Below the pieces are notes generated by a model, which saw only the letters and a list, made by a program, of their open reading frames with translations, made no database searches and had not been told where the DNA came from. Below are positions 1-11,639 of a stretch of DNA of 64,000 bases, piece by piece; position 1 is the stretch's first letter, and the number at the start of each line of letters is the position of its first letter. The position numbers and the translations under genes were made by a program. The DNA is from Fragum whitleyi. Taxonomy: Eukaryota > Mollusca > Bivalvia > Cardiida > Cardiidae. Location: contig OX411544.1 of assembly GCA_948146395.1 (NCBI GenBank), positions 54,141,933-54,205,932 on the forward strand, given 5' to 3'.

Positions 1-29
1 CAATTCTTAAACCAATAGAATAAATTATA

Positions 30-480
30 TAGTTGGTTACATCGTGGAATTGACGTTCATCTCAATCAAACCATTCATAATCGCTCACTCGGCGCTCCAC
101 TCATTCATTCCAAACACTCCCTCAAATTAGGGCCTATCTAAAAATGGCTTTAAATGACGAAAAAAAAAAAATTAAGAACAACAACTACATTCAAAATAAA
201 TATAGCTGGAAAAAATATGGTGATTTCGCATATATAATTGAAATCATAAGTGTATGGTTGGTTATTCAAGAAATTGGAAGCTATTTATAGAATATATATG
301 CAAATTTTATTAAAGGGAGGTAATCAAAATCTCTAATTTTGTTAATCCTGAACAAAATTAGCGATATTTGATTACCTTCCTTTAATTTCACTCAAAATTC
401 ATGCCGCGCACTCATTCAATTTCATTCCAAAATCATTCCAAAATCATTTACCATGCCAATTTCACGATGTTTTTTTACTG
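30..480. mobile_element. MITE-1 copy A
   Basis: Diverged full-length copy, ~451 bp. The left end has TACATCGTGGAATTGAC and the right end has CAATTTCACGATG, the inverted terminal motif of the family. In the middle are two arms around AATTTTGTTAATCCTGAACA, flanked by GGGAGGTAATCA and GATTACCTTCC. It has no coding capacity. The family is assigned to Tc1/mariner-type MITEs from the CAGT ends and TA flanks seen in better copies. Confidence 0.8.
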
Positions 481-707
481 TAACCGGTTTATCCTTCTTT
501 TTTTACTTTCTTACTTACTGCGTTTATTCGACATTTAATTTCATTTTTTATAATTATATGTTTTGAAAGGTATTTGTAAGAAGTAACCAATGGTGTCAAT
601 GTTTTAGTTTTTTGTCGCGACGCTCTTTCGAAGTGTCGAAAAACAATTCACAAAATAGAACTTTGACAAAACAGACCCTTTGAAATCGGGTGTTTACATG
701 TTCTTCA

Positions 708-949
708 GGGCCCGAGGTTATAAAACTTTTCTCAGGCTCAATTAAATATTTCTCAATTTTCAATTTGAGATAAAAGCTGTAATTCTGTTTTATTACTAAT
801 TTTAATGTATTAACATAAAAGGTGATATTAATAAGTTGTTATAAATAACAACTTATTTAATATTATCTTTAATTTTCATACATTTATTCTACTTTAAAAT
901 TTGAGAAAATAGAGCCTGAGCCTGAGAAAAGTTTTATAACCTCGGACCC
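708..949. mobile_element. MITE-4 copy 1 (palindromic element)
   Basis: About 242 bp, an almost complete inverted repeat. It opens with GGGCCCGAGGTTATAAAAC and closes with GTTTTATAACCTCGGACCC. The centre is TAATAAGTTGTTATAAATAA followed by its complement. Further copies lie at 43425-43662 and 35531-35769. No ORF. The superfamily is not determined because no clear target-site duplication was found. Confidence 0.8.
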
Positions 950-3580
950 AGAAGTCAACATACAAACTACAGTTGTAGCCACATGGGAAAGCGACATCAT
1001 AGAAATGATATACTGAATTACTTAGCAATGGCCACTTAACGTGAAATGTTATATTATATGGTGTCGGGCGAAATAGGGATTTGACAGTTATAAATCGTAA
1101 TGGGATATAATTTGTAGTTGATTTTGGAGCCAATATTTATCAAAGGTGGCACGGCTACAATTAGGGCACTACGATAAAATATTAGCAACGTGAAACGATC
1201 GTTGATAATTTAAACAGAAATCATGTCCTTAAATTGTCCTGCATTTAACAAAAAATAAAATTACATGTAAGAAAAAGAAGATTAGGATGGGAGCAGATTG
1301 GTCTATGAAACTCAAATCAAAATCTCATTGAATAAGAGAAAAGACCAAATAGTGAAACCATAATTTTAAAGTGAGATTCCTGCAATTTGATTTCCTGAAA
1401 AACTGGTTTCATTACTCAATAAGAACAATTTTGCTTACGCAGCTTTTGGTAAGTTCCATGGTAAGTATTCACATAAACAATCCATGCATTTGAGGACAAA
1501 AATTTATATTTTTGCTTCAAGAAATTAAATAATTAGATATGAAGAGACTTTTTGTTGCTTTCATGGAGGTATGAAACTTAAAACCTTATCACACTGTATG
1601 AAATAGCGAAGCGGATTCATACTTTAATTAGTGTGATTAGATTAAATACTCGCTTCATGTCTTACTTGGGCCATAGATTTTCTAATTTCTATATTACCGA
1701 AATATGCTTTTACACATAAAACCTAAGGACATTACAGCATTACCCAATTGCAGAACCTATTTAGCATTATTATAGAAAAACGCACGATTAAAATTGTGGA
1801 AGAACAACAAATACTGTAACGAACTAATATGGAAACAGAACAATCGATTTGACGGATAGATTGGAAAAGCAATTTACAAATAATTAAATTTCCTTTGTGT
1901 ATTTCTGAATACTAATACAGTTTTGAATGGAAACAAAAACAGCAACAACACCAAAATGAAAGTGAATAATCAAATAATTATAATAATGAAAATAAAGAAA
2001 AACTTTTTTATCTACAATGTAATCTGCGAATGGTTTGATATACTTGAATAAGGTCCTGGAGCGTTTTGAACTGGATTTTGCCTCGCTAAACTTTGTCTTT
2101 GAAGCAATCAAACTAAATTTGGTATCATTCGCTGTCGGAATCCAAACCACATAATGGTTATGTAAAATTGGTATAGTTATCGAACATAGCGCCCGCGCAT
2201 CTGTCATATAAAATGCCATGGTAACGAGTACCCGGCGCAGCAAATAAAATAATCCATATATTTGGTTTTCATTTGTAAATACATGAATTCTTTTCTTACT
2301 GTTGAAAAACTTGTAAATTAATTGAGTTGCTGGAATTAGTATTACAAATGCCTTGTCTTAATTTGAAGTAATTTGACCGTAGAATTTTTCGATAAGGTTC
2401 GTTTAAAATGTGGCGGGGTAAGTGTTTCAGCGTTCTAGACGACGTCAACTGAATGCTCGGAATTTTAATTTTTCAATTTTTCCACTCGAAATCTACAAAA
2501 ATACCGAAAGACATAAATCAAATGCTTGTCACGCTGAAAGGGAATGGTTCATTCTTCCAAATTCTTTATTTTTCATCGGTGATGACGCTTCCGTGCCCCG
2601 TGAGATAAGATGAAGAACGGACAGAGAGAAACTTATCCAAGCAACTGTATGGACGTCATTTGCCGAGTCTCTGGAAGATATAGGCGTATTTCTAAGGGGC
2701 ACCTTTCTGAGAACTTTGATATTGCACCATAAGAATTTACCTTTATACAAACCATAAAAGCGCAGCTTAATTACAGGAACACTAAATTTACCCTTCTTCC
2801 ATGAATAACGAGCCGTGACAAACTAAATTACACAACATCAAATTTCTCGATTTTCGAGAACGTCGTTAGCGTCATGTACTGTGCGCCGCCACCTAATTCA
2901 TATTTTTTGCGTGTGAAATGAATATACATCGTTCAAATGCTTCAGGTTCTGGCAAGTTTGAGCATATAAAGTGTCCTGTTAATATGAGTATATTTTTTCA
3001 CATAGCGATAAATTATTGACCAAATCCGGATAAAAATTGAACATCCCTCGTATAAGCGTTTATGAACGCTATGTGAATGATAAGGATGTTTAAATTCTAA
3101 ATGGGTCGATGAATGAGCGATTAAGATATTTTTTTATCAAAAATGAGCTTCAATTTTGCCAAGTGTTACATGTAGCACATTGTTAGAATTGAAGATGGCT
3201 TGGCAAATGTCGTCCTTCAATACTTGGCTCCTATCTAGAAGAAAGGTTTTATGAATTCGATTCACAGAAATAAAATGTTTGGCACCTTATTTCAATATCC
3301 CCTCGCCAATCGATTTTGAATCATATTCCGCAGACTTTTATATTGAGTTGTCAGTTTTTACTTTTATAGAGAGGGTGAAATGTGCCAAAATATTACATGC
3401 ATTGTCATAACCGAATAATGTATCTCCCTATAAATAAAAGGAAATGGGATATTTTAGACGTGGATATCGATTCCATTTTAGTTTGATGTCTGAAAAAAGT
3501 GGTAATATTAGAAAGAAGGTGGTTAAATATATTGTATAGACGGTAATTGAATTATTCATATATCCCATCGATATATATAA
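950..3580. other. Unannotated intronic stretch
   Basis: AT-rich sequence without a recognisable exon, RNA gene or family-level repeat. Short open frames here lack protein-like composition and have no similarity I can name. Confidence 0.5.
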
Positions 3581-3826
3581 GACCCGACACGCGAAAATGT
3601 ACCATCTGGGAACTCTGTAAAAAGAATGTTTGAAAAAGAGATTGGTCAAGCAGAGGTCAACCAGAGGTCTTATTTCAAAAATTCTTTCACTGGAACGTAC
3701 ATTGATCATTCTAGATTCAGAATAAAAGCAAATTGTGACAAGTTTCGGTCATAGTCAGTCTGCGCAGTCTGACTAGGGTCGACACTTTACGCACTATCCA
3801 GATGGTCCCTTTTCGCGTGACGGGTC
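3581..3826. mobile_element. MITE-2 copy 1
   Basis: About 246 bp. The left end has GACCCGACACGCGAAAA then ACCATCTGGGAACTC. The right end has ACTTTACGCACTATCCAGAT, then GGTCCCTTTTCGCGTGACGG, so the ends are inverted copies. A short internal palindrome, GTCAGTCTGCGCAGTCTGAC, lies near the right arm and marks the family. Non-coding. Confidence 0.8.
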
Positions 3827-4096
3827 ACAAAAACGTACTGCATTGGGAAATGAAGGTGATATCTTTTTCATAGAAGTAAGAAACTAAAAAACTTATCATA
3901 CTAATAAATAAAACTATTCGCCGTTAAATGCGCGAAGCAGATTCGCGATTAAATGTGTCGTTTCAGACTATCAAGAAAAAAAATATGTTATCCCAATTTC
4001 ACAACATCTTACGACACGGAACCAATAAAAGGCATCATTTTTTTTCTACTTTTGACTCGCTTTTAATGCGGCTATTTTGCGCTAAGTAAGATATGC

Positions 4097-4120
4097 AAAA
4101 AAAAAAAAAAAAAAAAAAAA
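4097..4120 (+). repeat. Poly(A) run, 24 bp
   Basis: Uninterrupted A tract. No retroelement body was identified in front of it, so it is only called a homopolymer. Confidence 0.9.
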
Positions 4121-4800
4121 CCGGTTCCTCGAAGTTGTATTCATGGATATGTGAATATATTCGGTCGATTGGGAAATAACTTTTGATTAACGAAACGAAA
4201 AAAGTTATGATAAAAAATTCGAATGGTTTTTCGATTCTGCGTATAAATCACCCTCTCACATTAATGTGTATAAATAAACAGATTCCACGAAAGTTATACT
4301 GGCGTTTCTCTTTTCGTTACTTCGATCCTTTCTCAGAATCTTGCAATCGTAAACCACTGTTCAAAACTAGGTTTTGACATTTGATCTTTTTCAACATTTA
4401 GATGTCTCAACCCTAAGGCGCGTGACCCCAAGTCTTGACCTTATGCTGTCAGACAAACGTGTTATATTATGACCCCGGTCGACACCGTAGTTACGTCTGT
4501 CAGTAACCCATTTACGGTTTCTAACACTGGAATAATTCAATAAACAAGACTACCGTCATCAAATGCCTGACATAATCCACCTTATTACATTTGTGGGTAC
4601 TTTGACCGCAAATGAAACAGTTTCTTTCTAATTGGACAATAGAAAGTAGAACAAAATTTGTATGGCAATGGTGTCCAGAGATTTCATGTTATTCAAGCGT
4701 CAATTTTGGTATTTGCTCTATCTTGACTTCAAAGACCATGAAAATGTTATGAGACGTCGCAGTAACGTCGGGCTATTTTATGAAATTCAGTCATATTTTT

Positions 4801-6064
4801 AGCTCACCTGAGCACGAAGTGCTCAAGGTGAGCTATTGTGATCATAGAATGTCCGTCGTCCGTCGTCAGTCGTCCGTCGTGCGTCGTGCGTCGTCCACAA
4901 TTTCTTTAAACATCTTCTCCTCCTAAACCAGTGGGCCAATCTTGATGAAACTTGGCAGGGATGTTCCTTGGGTCAAGCTCTACCAAAGTTGTTCAAATGA
5001 ATGAAATCCACCCTTAACTTTCCCTTTACCCTTAATAAAAAGGGTGAAAATATGAAAATCTTTAAAAATCTTCTTCTCTGAAACCAGAAGGCAGAAAGCT
5101 TTCATATTTGGTATGTAGCATCATCTAGTGTACCTCTACCAAGTTTGTTCATATCAAGACCCTGGGGTCATATTTGGGCTTTGCCCGGGCCCAACCCTTT
5201 TTACATGGAATCAAAGAGTGAAAATCTTTAAAAATCTTCTTCTCTGAAACCAGATGGCAGACAGCTTTCATATTTGGTATGTAGCATCACCTAGTGGGCC
5301 TCTACCAAGTTTGTTCATATCAAGACCCTAGGGTCATATTCGGGCTTTGCATGGGTGCATCCCTTTATCTCGTATGAGCATCAAGGGTAAAAAAATTGAA
5401 AATCTTCATAAATCTTCTTCTATGAAACCAGAAGGCAGAGAGCTTTCATATTTGGTATGTAGCATCATCTAGTAGACCTCTACCAAGTTTGTTCATATCA
5501 AGACCATAGGATCATATTTGGGCTCCACCCGGGCGCAACCCTTTTTACATAGAATCAAAGAGCAAAAATGCTTTAAAATCTTTTTTAATCGAAACCATAG
5601 GGCACACTGCTTTCATTTTTGGTATGTAGAATCATCTAGTAGGCTCCTACCAAGTTTGTTCATATCAAGACCCTTGGGTCATATTTGGGCTCCACCTGGG
5701 CGCATCCCTTTCAGCTCATCTGAGCACGAAGGGTGAAAATAGGAAAACCTTCAAAAATCTTTTTCCCTGAAACCAGTAGGCAGACAGCTTTCATATTTAG
5801 TATGTAGAATCATCTTATGGACCCCTTCCAAGTTTGGTCATATCAAGACCCTGGGGTCACATTTGGGGTCCAGCTGGGTGCATCCCTTTTTACATAGAAT
5901 CAAAGGGCAAAAAGGCATATCTGTCTTGCTCTTCGCTGAAAACGTTCCATTGTATTGATCTTAGACAATTATCTTCTTTTTGACATCTGCCTATCTAATT
6001 AATGTGATGTCCCAGGGGTCAAAGAGACTCAGGTGAGCGATCTAGGACCATCTTGGTCCTCTTG
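4801..6064 (+). mobile_element. Helentron/pearl-like element, family A copy 1
   Basis: About 1.26 kb, non-coding. The 5' end is AGCTCACCTGAGCACGAAG followed by a GTCGTCCGTCGT minisatellite. The 3' end has CTCAGGTGAG (inverted copy of the 5' CTCACCTGAG), then the hairpin AGGACCATCTTGGTCCT and CTTG before a T run. Between them are five tandem units starting at the repeated GAAACCAG motif (5080, 5246, 5424, 5591, 5769), with spacings 166, 178, 167 and 178 bp. It sits between T runs. Subterminal inverted repeats, a 3' hairpin, an internal tandem array and T/T insertion are traits of non-autonomous Helentrons and of bivalve pearl elements; the family name is inference. Confidence 0.75.
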
Positions 6065-6379
6065 TTTTTAATCTTAAAATAAAATCGCTGTATAGGCTAA
6101 AACAGCGCACTATTTTACATCATTTTAAAGCGTTTGAATAGCTCAATCTTATAGACACTAAATTCTAATACCCATGGCTGTGAATGAAAATATCATCAAG
6201 TTTATAATGAAAAAATCGCCAAAAAGCGCATGTAACGCGTAACATGCTTCTCTTTCAATACATGTTCATAATGCCATAAAATCGCAGATACATTCTTTTT
6301 CATAATAAAATTTAACACACAAACACATAGAATATTGGGTCTAATGCAGTGTGAATTTCGAAAGTTTTGGATGAAATTT

Positions 6380-7245
6380 TACGAAAATCTCTTCACGTAA
6401 ATAAAATAGCGGAAAGTGTAACGCTGCTAAAAATGAAGCAAAAAATGACGACTGAAAAATTGCAACGTAAAAATAATCATACAAAATAAAGGAAATTGTC
6501 AAATCTAAACACATTTAAGAAAAATGGTCAGACTTTTATTTCTTCAGTTTGAATTTGGTTTATTTTCGTTCCTTAATTAAATACAATATTTTAGCGTGAA
6601 AAAGTCTGAAAAAATGTCACGCTTTTTGAAATTACGTCATTTTTTCCGTACCATTTTCGCGAGGAGTTACCAAATTCTTACCAAATGTCGATGAAATTAA
6701 ATAAGAATCAAACTAGAAAAAATGGTCAGTCTATTATTTCCAAAAATATATAACAATCTATATTTTTGTGAATTTAACGCTTAATACGAGAATGCTAAAA
6801 AAGTCTGAAAAAATGTCACGCTTTCTCATTTTAATGACGTTTTACGTTGCTTGCTTCACGTTTTATCGGTTTTTTTCGAAATTACTGTCAAAAAAATCAA
6901 ATACTCACCGGAATAATTTAATAAAAAGTTCTCCTCGGTTTTGATGAGTTTAAAGTATAGCAAGACCAACAATAATAAGTTTTTTGTCTTTTTAAATACC
7001 ATTTTTAGTTTGTCGGAAATTCAATGCTTCTGTTTTATTTAAAATTAAATTTGTTTCGTAATTACAGAGATTCTTCAGCCTGTAAATATTTGAAATGCCA
7101 CTGAACACGATAGTTATTCACATTTTTAACCACCTCTTTTGGTATAATTCAAAATATGGCATATAGTTGTTTCAAATGAAACGCGTTTGATTTTTCTCCA
7201 ATTTTACGCTTCAAAAATAACGTCAAATAACGTTACGCTTTATAG
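6380..7245. repeat. Tandem and inverted repeat block, ~197-bp period
   Basis: The phrase AAAAAGTCTGAAAAAATGTC recurs at about 6599 and 6797, and AAATGGTCAG at about 6523 and 6720, giving a duplicated unit of about 197 bp. AACGTAAAA/TTTTACGTT motifs and ATGACG/CGTCAT motifs occur in both orientations on either side (about 6470, 6840, 7205), so the block may be a diverged palindromic transposon with a duplicated arm. Confidence 0.55.
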
Positions 7246-7285
7246 CCTCAGTTCGTTGCGACGTCTCTATAGATACAGCAATACA

Positions 7286-7375
7286 GAATGAGCCTGTGCG
7301 TGAGATTTCCATAAATTTCAAATATGTGCAAAGTAAAGACTCTGACCAGCCTGTGCATCTCTAGTCATATCTCTA
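7286..7375. mobile_element. MITE-6 fragment
   Basis: Contains ATGAGCCTGTGCGTGAGATT and, 50 bp later, CTCTGACCAGCCTGTGCATC. Both match the left end and the inner arm of the MITE-6 copy at 43796-44037, so this is an internally deleted remnant. Confidence 0.65.
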
Positions 7376-7624
7376 GTTTAATTTTTCATATTTGGTACTT
7401 CTTATTGCGTTAAAAATCCCGTTCGGGATTAATAGTATCAATATTGTTTTACATTCTGCTGACATATATTCATTTCATTTCATTGTTTTCTAAAATCATC
7501 GAACCAATTACGGTTTCATTAGCATTGTCATACTACTTTCTTTTTTCACAGAAGGCCTCATTGTAAATAAGTTTTTTTCATTCATTTATTTGTGTATGAT
7601 GTTAACTTAATGAGCTACCTTAAT

Positions 7625-7862
7625 GAGACCATCCGGGAACTGCGTAAAATGATCAATTGAAAAAGAGATTGGATCACATAGAGATCTACTGGAGTTGGAA
7701 TATCAAAAATGATATTAGGAGGTAAAATAATCATTCTAGATTAGGAAAATTTCCGCAAAGCGAAAATTTTCGATCCTTGTCAGTCTGCGCAAGTTGCGCA
7801 GTCTGACTAAGGTCGATACTTTTCGCACTCTCCAGATGGCCCATTTTAGCATTTTGGGTCAT
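7625..7862. mobile_element. MITE-2 copy 2
   Basis: Left end GACCATCCGGGAACTGCGTA, right end TTTTCGCACTCTCCAGATGG, with internal CAGTCTGCGCAAGTTGCGCA near the right arm. Same layout as the copy at 3581-3826. A further right-arm-like piece (ATCCAAGATAGCCCCTTTAA) follows at about 7965-8000. Confidence 0.75.
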
Positions 7863-8028
7863 AAACAAGAAAAGGGACCTCTCTCTTGTTCCGTTCACCG
7901 TATCTTCTGTTTAGTTTAAGCAATTCGCACAGGCTGGATCTGGTCGATAATTTACCCACATCCAAGATAGCCCCTTTAAGCCTTTCGGGCCATAAACGAG
8001 AAAGAGGACATCTTTCTTGTCCCGTGTA

Positions 8029-8474
8029 CAGTTAAAAGCATCGTGAAATTGACACTCGCGGCGATCAAAACCATTCAATTTCACTTACTCAACGCTTCAT
8101 TCATTCATTCATTCATTCATTCCAAACACTTACTCAAATCGATTAAATGCTCCACGAAATAATTCGAAATCATTTCGAAATCGATCAAATCGATCAACAT
8201 TTAATTCAAATCGCATTTTTTCTACAAATTTATTGGCTGGTGTGGATATCATAGTGTCTGGTTGGTCTACGAAGACACACAAACAGAAAATTAGGTATAT
8301 TTTATTAAAAGGAAGTAATAAATATCGCTAATTTTGTTCATCCTGAACAAAATAAGCGATATTGGATTACCTCCCTTTAATTTCACTCAAAACTTGCTCC
8401 ACGCAATCGTTCAATTTTATTCCAATATCATTCTAAAATAAGTCATCTTGTCAATTTCACGATGTTCTTAACTG
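8029..8474. mobile_element. MITE-1 copy B
   Basis: Full length, 446 bp. TA flanks both ends: TA|CAGTTAAAAGCATCGTG on the left and CACGATGTTCTTAACTG|TA on the right. Internal (ATTC)n-like stretches and the central palindrome around TTTTGTTCATCCTGAACAAA are present. The TA flank and CAGT ends are typical of Tc1/mariner-type elements. Confidence 0.85.
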
Positions 8475-8822
8475 TACCGTATCTTCTGTTTAGTATTACA
8501 TTAAGTAAGACCCAAACAATACATAATCGCGTGCGTAATGTACATTCTTGTTAAACTCAATTAACCCCAAGTAGTAATTTTGGAGTCTGCTTTTATTCAG
8601 GACCAATTATTCCTCGGTGAAACAAATGCCTTTTAACGTGCTTTAGCCTTATGCAATGGTTCTGTCGTGAATTTTCCTATGTGAAAAGAAGGCGTTCTAA
8701 GCGTACTAATGGTAGTTTATTTTTGTTTAATGAACGATTAGTGCAGAATTATCGTAAGAAGTTCTAGAACAAATGCATATAGAAACAAACTCGGCCCTTC
8801 GTTCATTAGATGCATTTTACCA

Positions 8823-8875
8823 GGCTTTGCACGCAATTTTGAAAAACAGTTTGCACCGTTTTGTCCTCAGGAACG
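8823..8875. mobile_element. MITE-5 fragment
   Basis: GGCTTTGCACGCAATTTT followed by ACAGTTTGCACCGTTTTGTC. These are the centre and right arm of the MITE-5 palindrome seen whole at 45713 and 48788. Confidence 0.55.
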
Positions 8876-9073
8876 AAGGAAAGGTTTGAGACTGAAAAGA
8901 CTACCGTAGTTGCTGGATAAAATTGAGTTTACATGTGCGTAAACATGATTAGGGGAAATTGTAATTGTAGAAATACACGTACTGCAAGTATTAGATCTTT
9001 GCATAGTAGTAAACAACATTCGTTGTGGATGGGGAGGGTGGACTGGTATGAAGTGAATGAAGTAACTACTCAC

Positions 9074-9304
9074 TGTTTTTCTTGTACAAAAGTATTTCCA
9101 CTTGTTCCTGACTAAGCTGCTCAAAGGCGGTCTCAAGTTTCTCTATGGTGGCCTTGTCCGTGAGGTCCCCGTACATAAAGCTGCACGTGCTGCTCTTCTG
9201 CATGACCTCGGCCCTGTTATAGCCGGACAGCTTGCAGAAACCATCGTTACAGTATACAATTGGATAGTCTACGATCCGGGCATTGGCTAGTATAAAACTA
9301 GAAT
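9074..9304 (-). CDS. eag: EAG potassium channel, coding exon 2 (PAS domain core)
   Basis: A 231-nt internal exon encoding 76 whole codons, cut in phase 1 at both ends. The acceptor on the minus strand is CTACCTTTCAG|ATTC and the donor is AACA|GTGAGT. In the joined protein it gives residues 28-103. Visible EAG-type PAS signatures are [16 protein letters not shown] (about 30-45), GFCKLSGY (48-55), RAEVMQKS (57-64) and [10 protein letters not shown] (68-77); the last motif separates EAG from ERG and ELK. The exon closes on YKKN, where EAG proteins continue with a PVWF-type strand. The family is a six-transmembrane voltage-gated K+ channel. Its cytoplasmic PAS domain packs against the C-terminal cyclic-nucleotide-binding-homology domain and tunes gating. 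Function is inferred from family; the exon assignment is direct. Confidence 0.96.
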
Positions 9305-9547
9305 CTGAAAGGTAGAGAAGAAAATCATAAAGGACTTTGTGTGATACTACCAACTTCAAAATCTAAATATCTCAATTAGATATGTTTAAAACAGCTCAGT
9401 TTGAAGAAAGTTAATATTAGGAGTAAGCGAACCCCTTAAAATTATCAACGCCTAAATATTGCACGTAACAGTAGCATTAGAATAAGGAAATGAAATCGTT
9501 GTTTCTTTTTTAAAAGGGGGTATAATAATAAGCTATTTAACATTATC

Positions 9548-9675
9548 GAGTATAATACAGAATTCTATTGGATGAATACCCTGTAGAACCAGTCTATATT
9601 TGACGAGGCGATAACCGAGTCAAAATATAGACTGGTTCTGCAGGGTACGAATCCAATGAATTCAGTGTTGTACTC
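9548..9675. repeat. Stem-loop, 128 bp, next to exon 2
   Basis: Two arms of about 55 bp around a loop of about 15 bp (GAGGCGATAACCGAG). The best-paired part is CTGTAGAACCAGTCTATATT against AATATAGACTGGTTCTGCAG. Outer arms GAGTATAATACAG and CTGTGTTGTACTC-type pair with a few mismatches. It lies 244 bp upstream of the exon 2 acceptor in transcript terms. A short foldback MITE is the simplest reading; a structured intronic RNA is possible. Confidence 0.7.
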
Positions 9676-10869
9676 AAACATGTTTAATGACATCTTTATT
9701 TCACACCATACACTGAAAATTCCAGAATTAACGATTAGCAGCATTTGAGATAGAGACAAAGGGAATAGATCCAAACTGGAAAATGGTGTCAAATTCAAGT
9801 CACTATGAACATTATAAATTTGAAAGAAATAATTGCTCTGAAAATAGAAATCTAGGTGAAATGTTTATTTCAAGTGTCAAGCTGAATATTGCTTAATGTT
9901 TATAATATGTAATTACCATAAAACAAATTGACCACCCGTTCTCACTTGAAATGTACATTTTGATGTTAACAAACGGTATTCTGAAATCAAGAAACAACAA
10001 TTTGTGTCTCTCAATGTAACTTGCATTCTTCTTTTACTTTCAAAGCCTGTAGATACCAAGAATCTATGAAGATCAATCTTATTTCAATATCTCCAAACAC
10101 ATGGTTCGATATATTGAAAGAGCCGCGAAAATTGATGTCGATATTCGGTATTGCAGCCTCGCTTTCATCGTACAATGTAGGTTGCCTCGTTTTGGAAAAA
10201 AATTCGTATTGTACGACATCCGCGTTCTGGTTGTACAATATGGAACTAGATATTTCACTCTGACGTGATGCAAAATTAACGATGTGGTTAGTCTTAATTG
10301 TTTTGGTGTGACATAATATAGCATATATGTGGTAACAGATGGAAGTTTCTCTCATATGTAGCTACTCTTGTCTTAACGCACAGCCATCAAAGATATCCAT
10401 TGTTTTACATGGGTGCAATGTCAGTCTGAGTCTCTAAATGATTACAATATGATATCCTTTTAACGAAAGTTTACGTGGTATTTCATTCGTCACGAGAGTC
10501 AAAACACAAAAAATATTGTTTATGGGAAACACAAATTTTTGTTACTTGATTTTCTTCGAAACAAACTGATCTAAAACTCTTCTAGAATATAAAAGTTCGC
10601 CGGCGATCGCTTAAGAGCTCTTCAATTCCTCGGCTTGTCTCATAATAGAATCTATTAAATATCAAAACAGATCCTGTATCCTGGTGTACCGTATTTCCAT
10701 GAAAATTAATTAGAACTGTCACAATTTTAAAATCAAGAAAATAACTTATTCCAAACTTGTCATTTTTAAAAAATCATGCAATAATTAAAGTAGACTGAAA
10801 ATTCAAGGTGAAATCATCTTTTTTTAACAAATTAATTTGAACATTCATAAAACACCTATTAAATACTCG
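9676..10869. other. Unannotated intronic stretch
   Basis: No repeat family or exon recognised. Overlapping short open frames on both strands at 10011-10355 have no recognisable domain. Confidence 0.5.
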
Positions 10870-11216
10870 GTGCTCATATTTCCGTTAATTCTAAATTAAG
10901 CAGTCCGTTAAACACAAATGGCCTCAAAATTTTTGTCATATGTCACATAATCATTTCTCATTTTGGTATGAAAATAAAAGATACATTGGTTCTTTATTTT
11001 GAGATATACAGTTTTCTAACACAATATACACAAGCACTCAGAAATAAGAAATTTTGGAGGATTTTAGAGTTTTAACGATTTTGTGATTTATGGTAATTTG
11101 AAAATAATTTCTTTCATAGATGTTCATTATTCTAGATCTTTTACCAAAATATAGTGAAAACATTACTGAAATTGAAGTAAGTAACTCTAATTGAAAATTA
11201 ACGGAAATATGGTCAC
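10870..11216. mobile_element. Small TIR element, 347 bp
   Basis: The left end GTGCTCATATTTCCGTTAAT and the right end ATTAACGGAAATATGGTCAC are inverted copies; similarity runs about 33 bp with a few changes. No ORF. No target-site duplication could be fixed, so the superfamily is open. Confidence 0.55.
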
Positions 11217-11530
11217 TCACAGAAATAGGGCACAAAAGTATATATCTTTTTGAAAAGGAGAAAATTCCTCACTGCACAGTGCACCATAACCACGTGTCTT
11301 CCTTGACATGTGGCTAATAAATAACATTTACTAAATCATTTAATGGTCAAATGATAAGCCTCAAAAATCCCGTTATTTCTCTCGTTGATTGAATGATAAC
11401 GACTACGGAAGTTGTTTGTTTTATCAAATTCAAAGTAAGTACCGGATGGACCTCAAAAACTAAAAGACAGAATGTGTCTAAAATATTATGACCAATCTTG
11501 ATGTACTTAAGGTTTAATGTATTTGAGACG

Positions 11531-11635
11531 TAGATGACTTATAAGTGATATAAGTATTTCGATTATCTTTTTGGTGAGTAAAGATGACTTATAAGTGCTA
11601 TTATTGTTTCGATTACTTATTTGGAGAGCAAAGAT
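11531..11635. repeat. Direct duplication, 50-bp period
   Basis: GATGACTTATAAGTG recurs 50 bp apart, followed each time by ...TTTCGATTA and TTTGG.GAG.AAAGAT. Two diverged copies. Confidence 0.75.
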
Positions 11636-11639
11636 CGTC

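Larger units (their letters stand above)
1..9073 (-). other. eag: Start of intron 2 of the EAG channel gene (incomplete)
   Basis: Everything on the low-coordinate side of exon 2 belongs to the next intron. The exon 2 donor reads A|GTGAGT on the minus strand. I looked on the minus strand for the expected next EAG exon (second half of the PAS domain, with a PVWF-type start) and did not find it, so intron 2 is at least 9 kb and runs off the window. Its visible content is transposon relics, listed separately. Confidence 0.75.

Noticed and set aside
8867..9290. Other frames over exon 2 (plus strand and other minus frame)
   Set aside because: Shadows of the real EAG exon; the minus-strand frame ending in YKKN alone matches the channel family.
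10011..10355. Overlapping frames of 80-114 codons on both strands
   Set aside because: No family similarity, no splice context, and composition like the surrounding intron.
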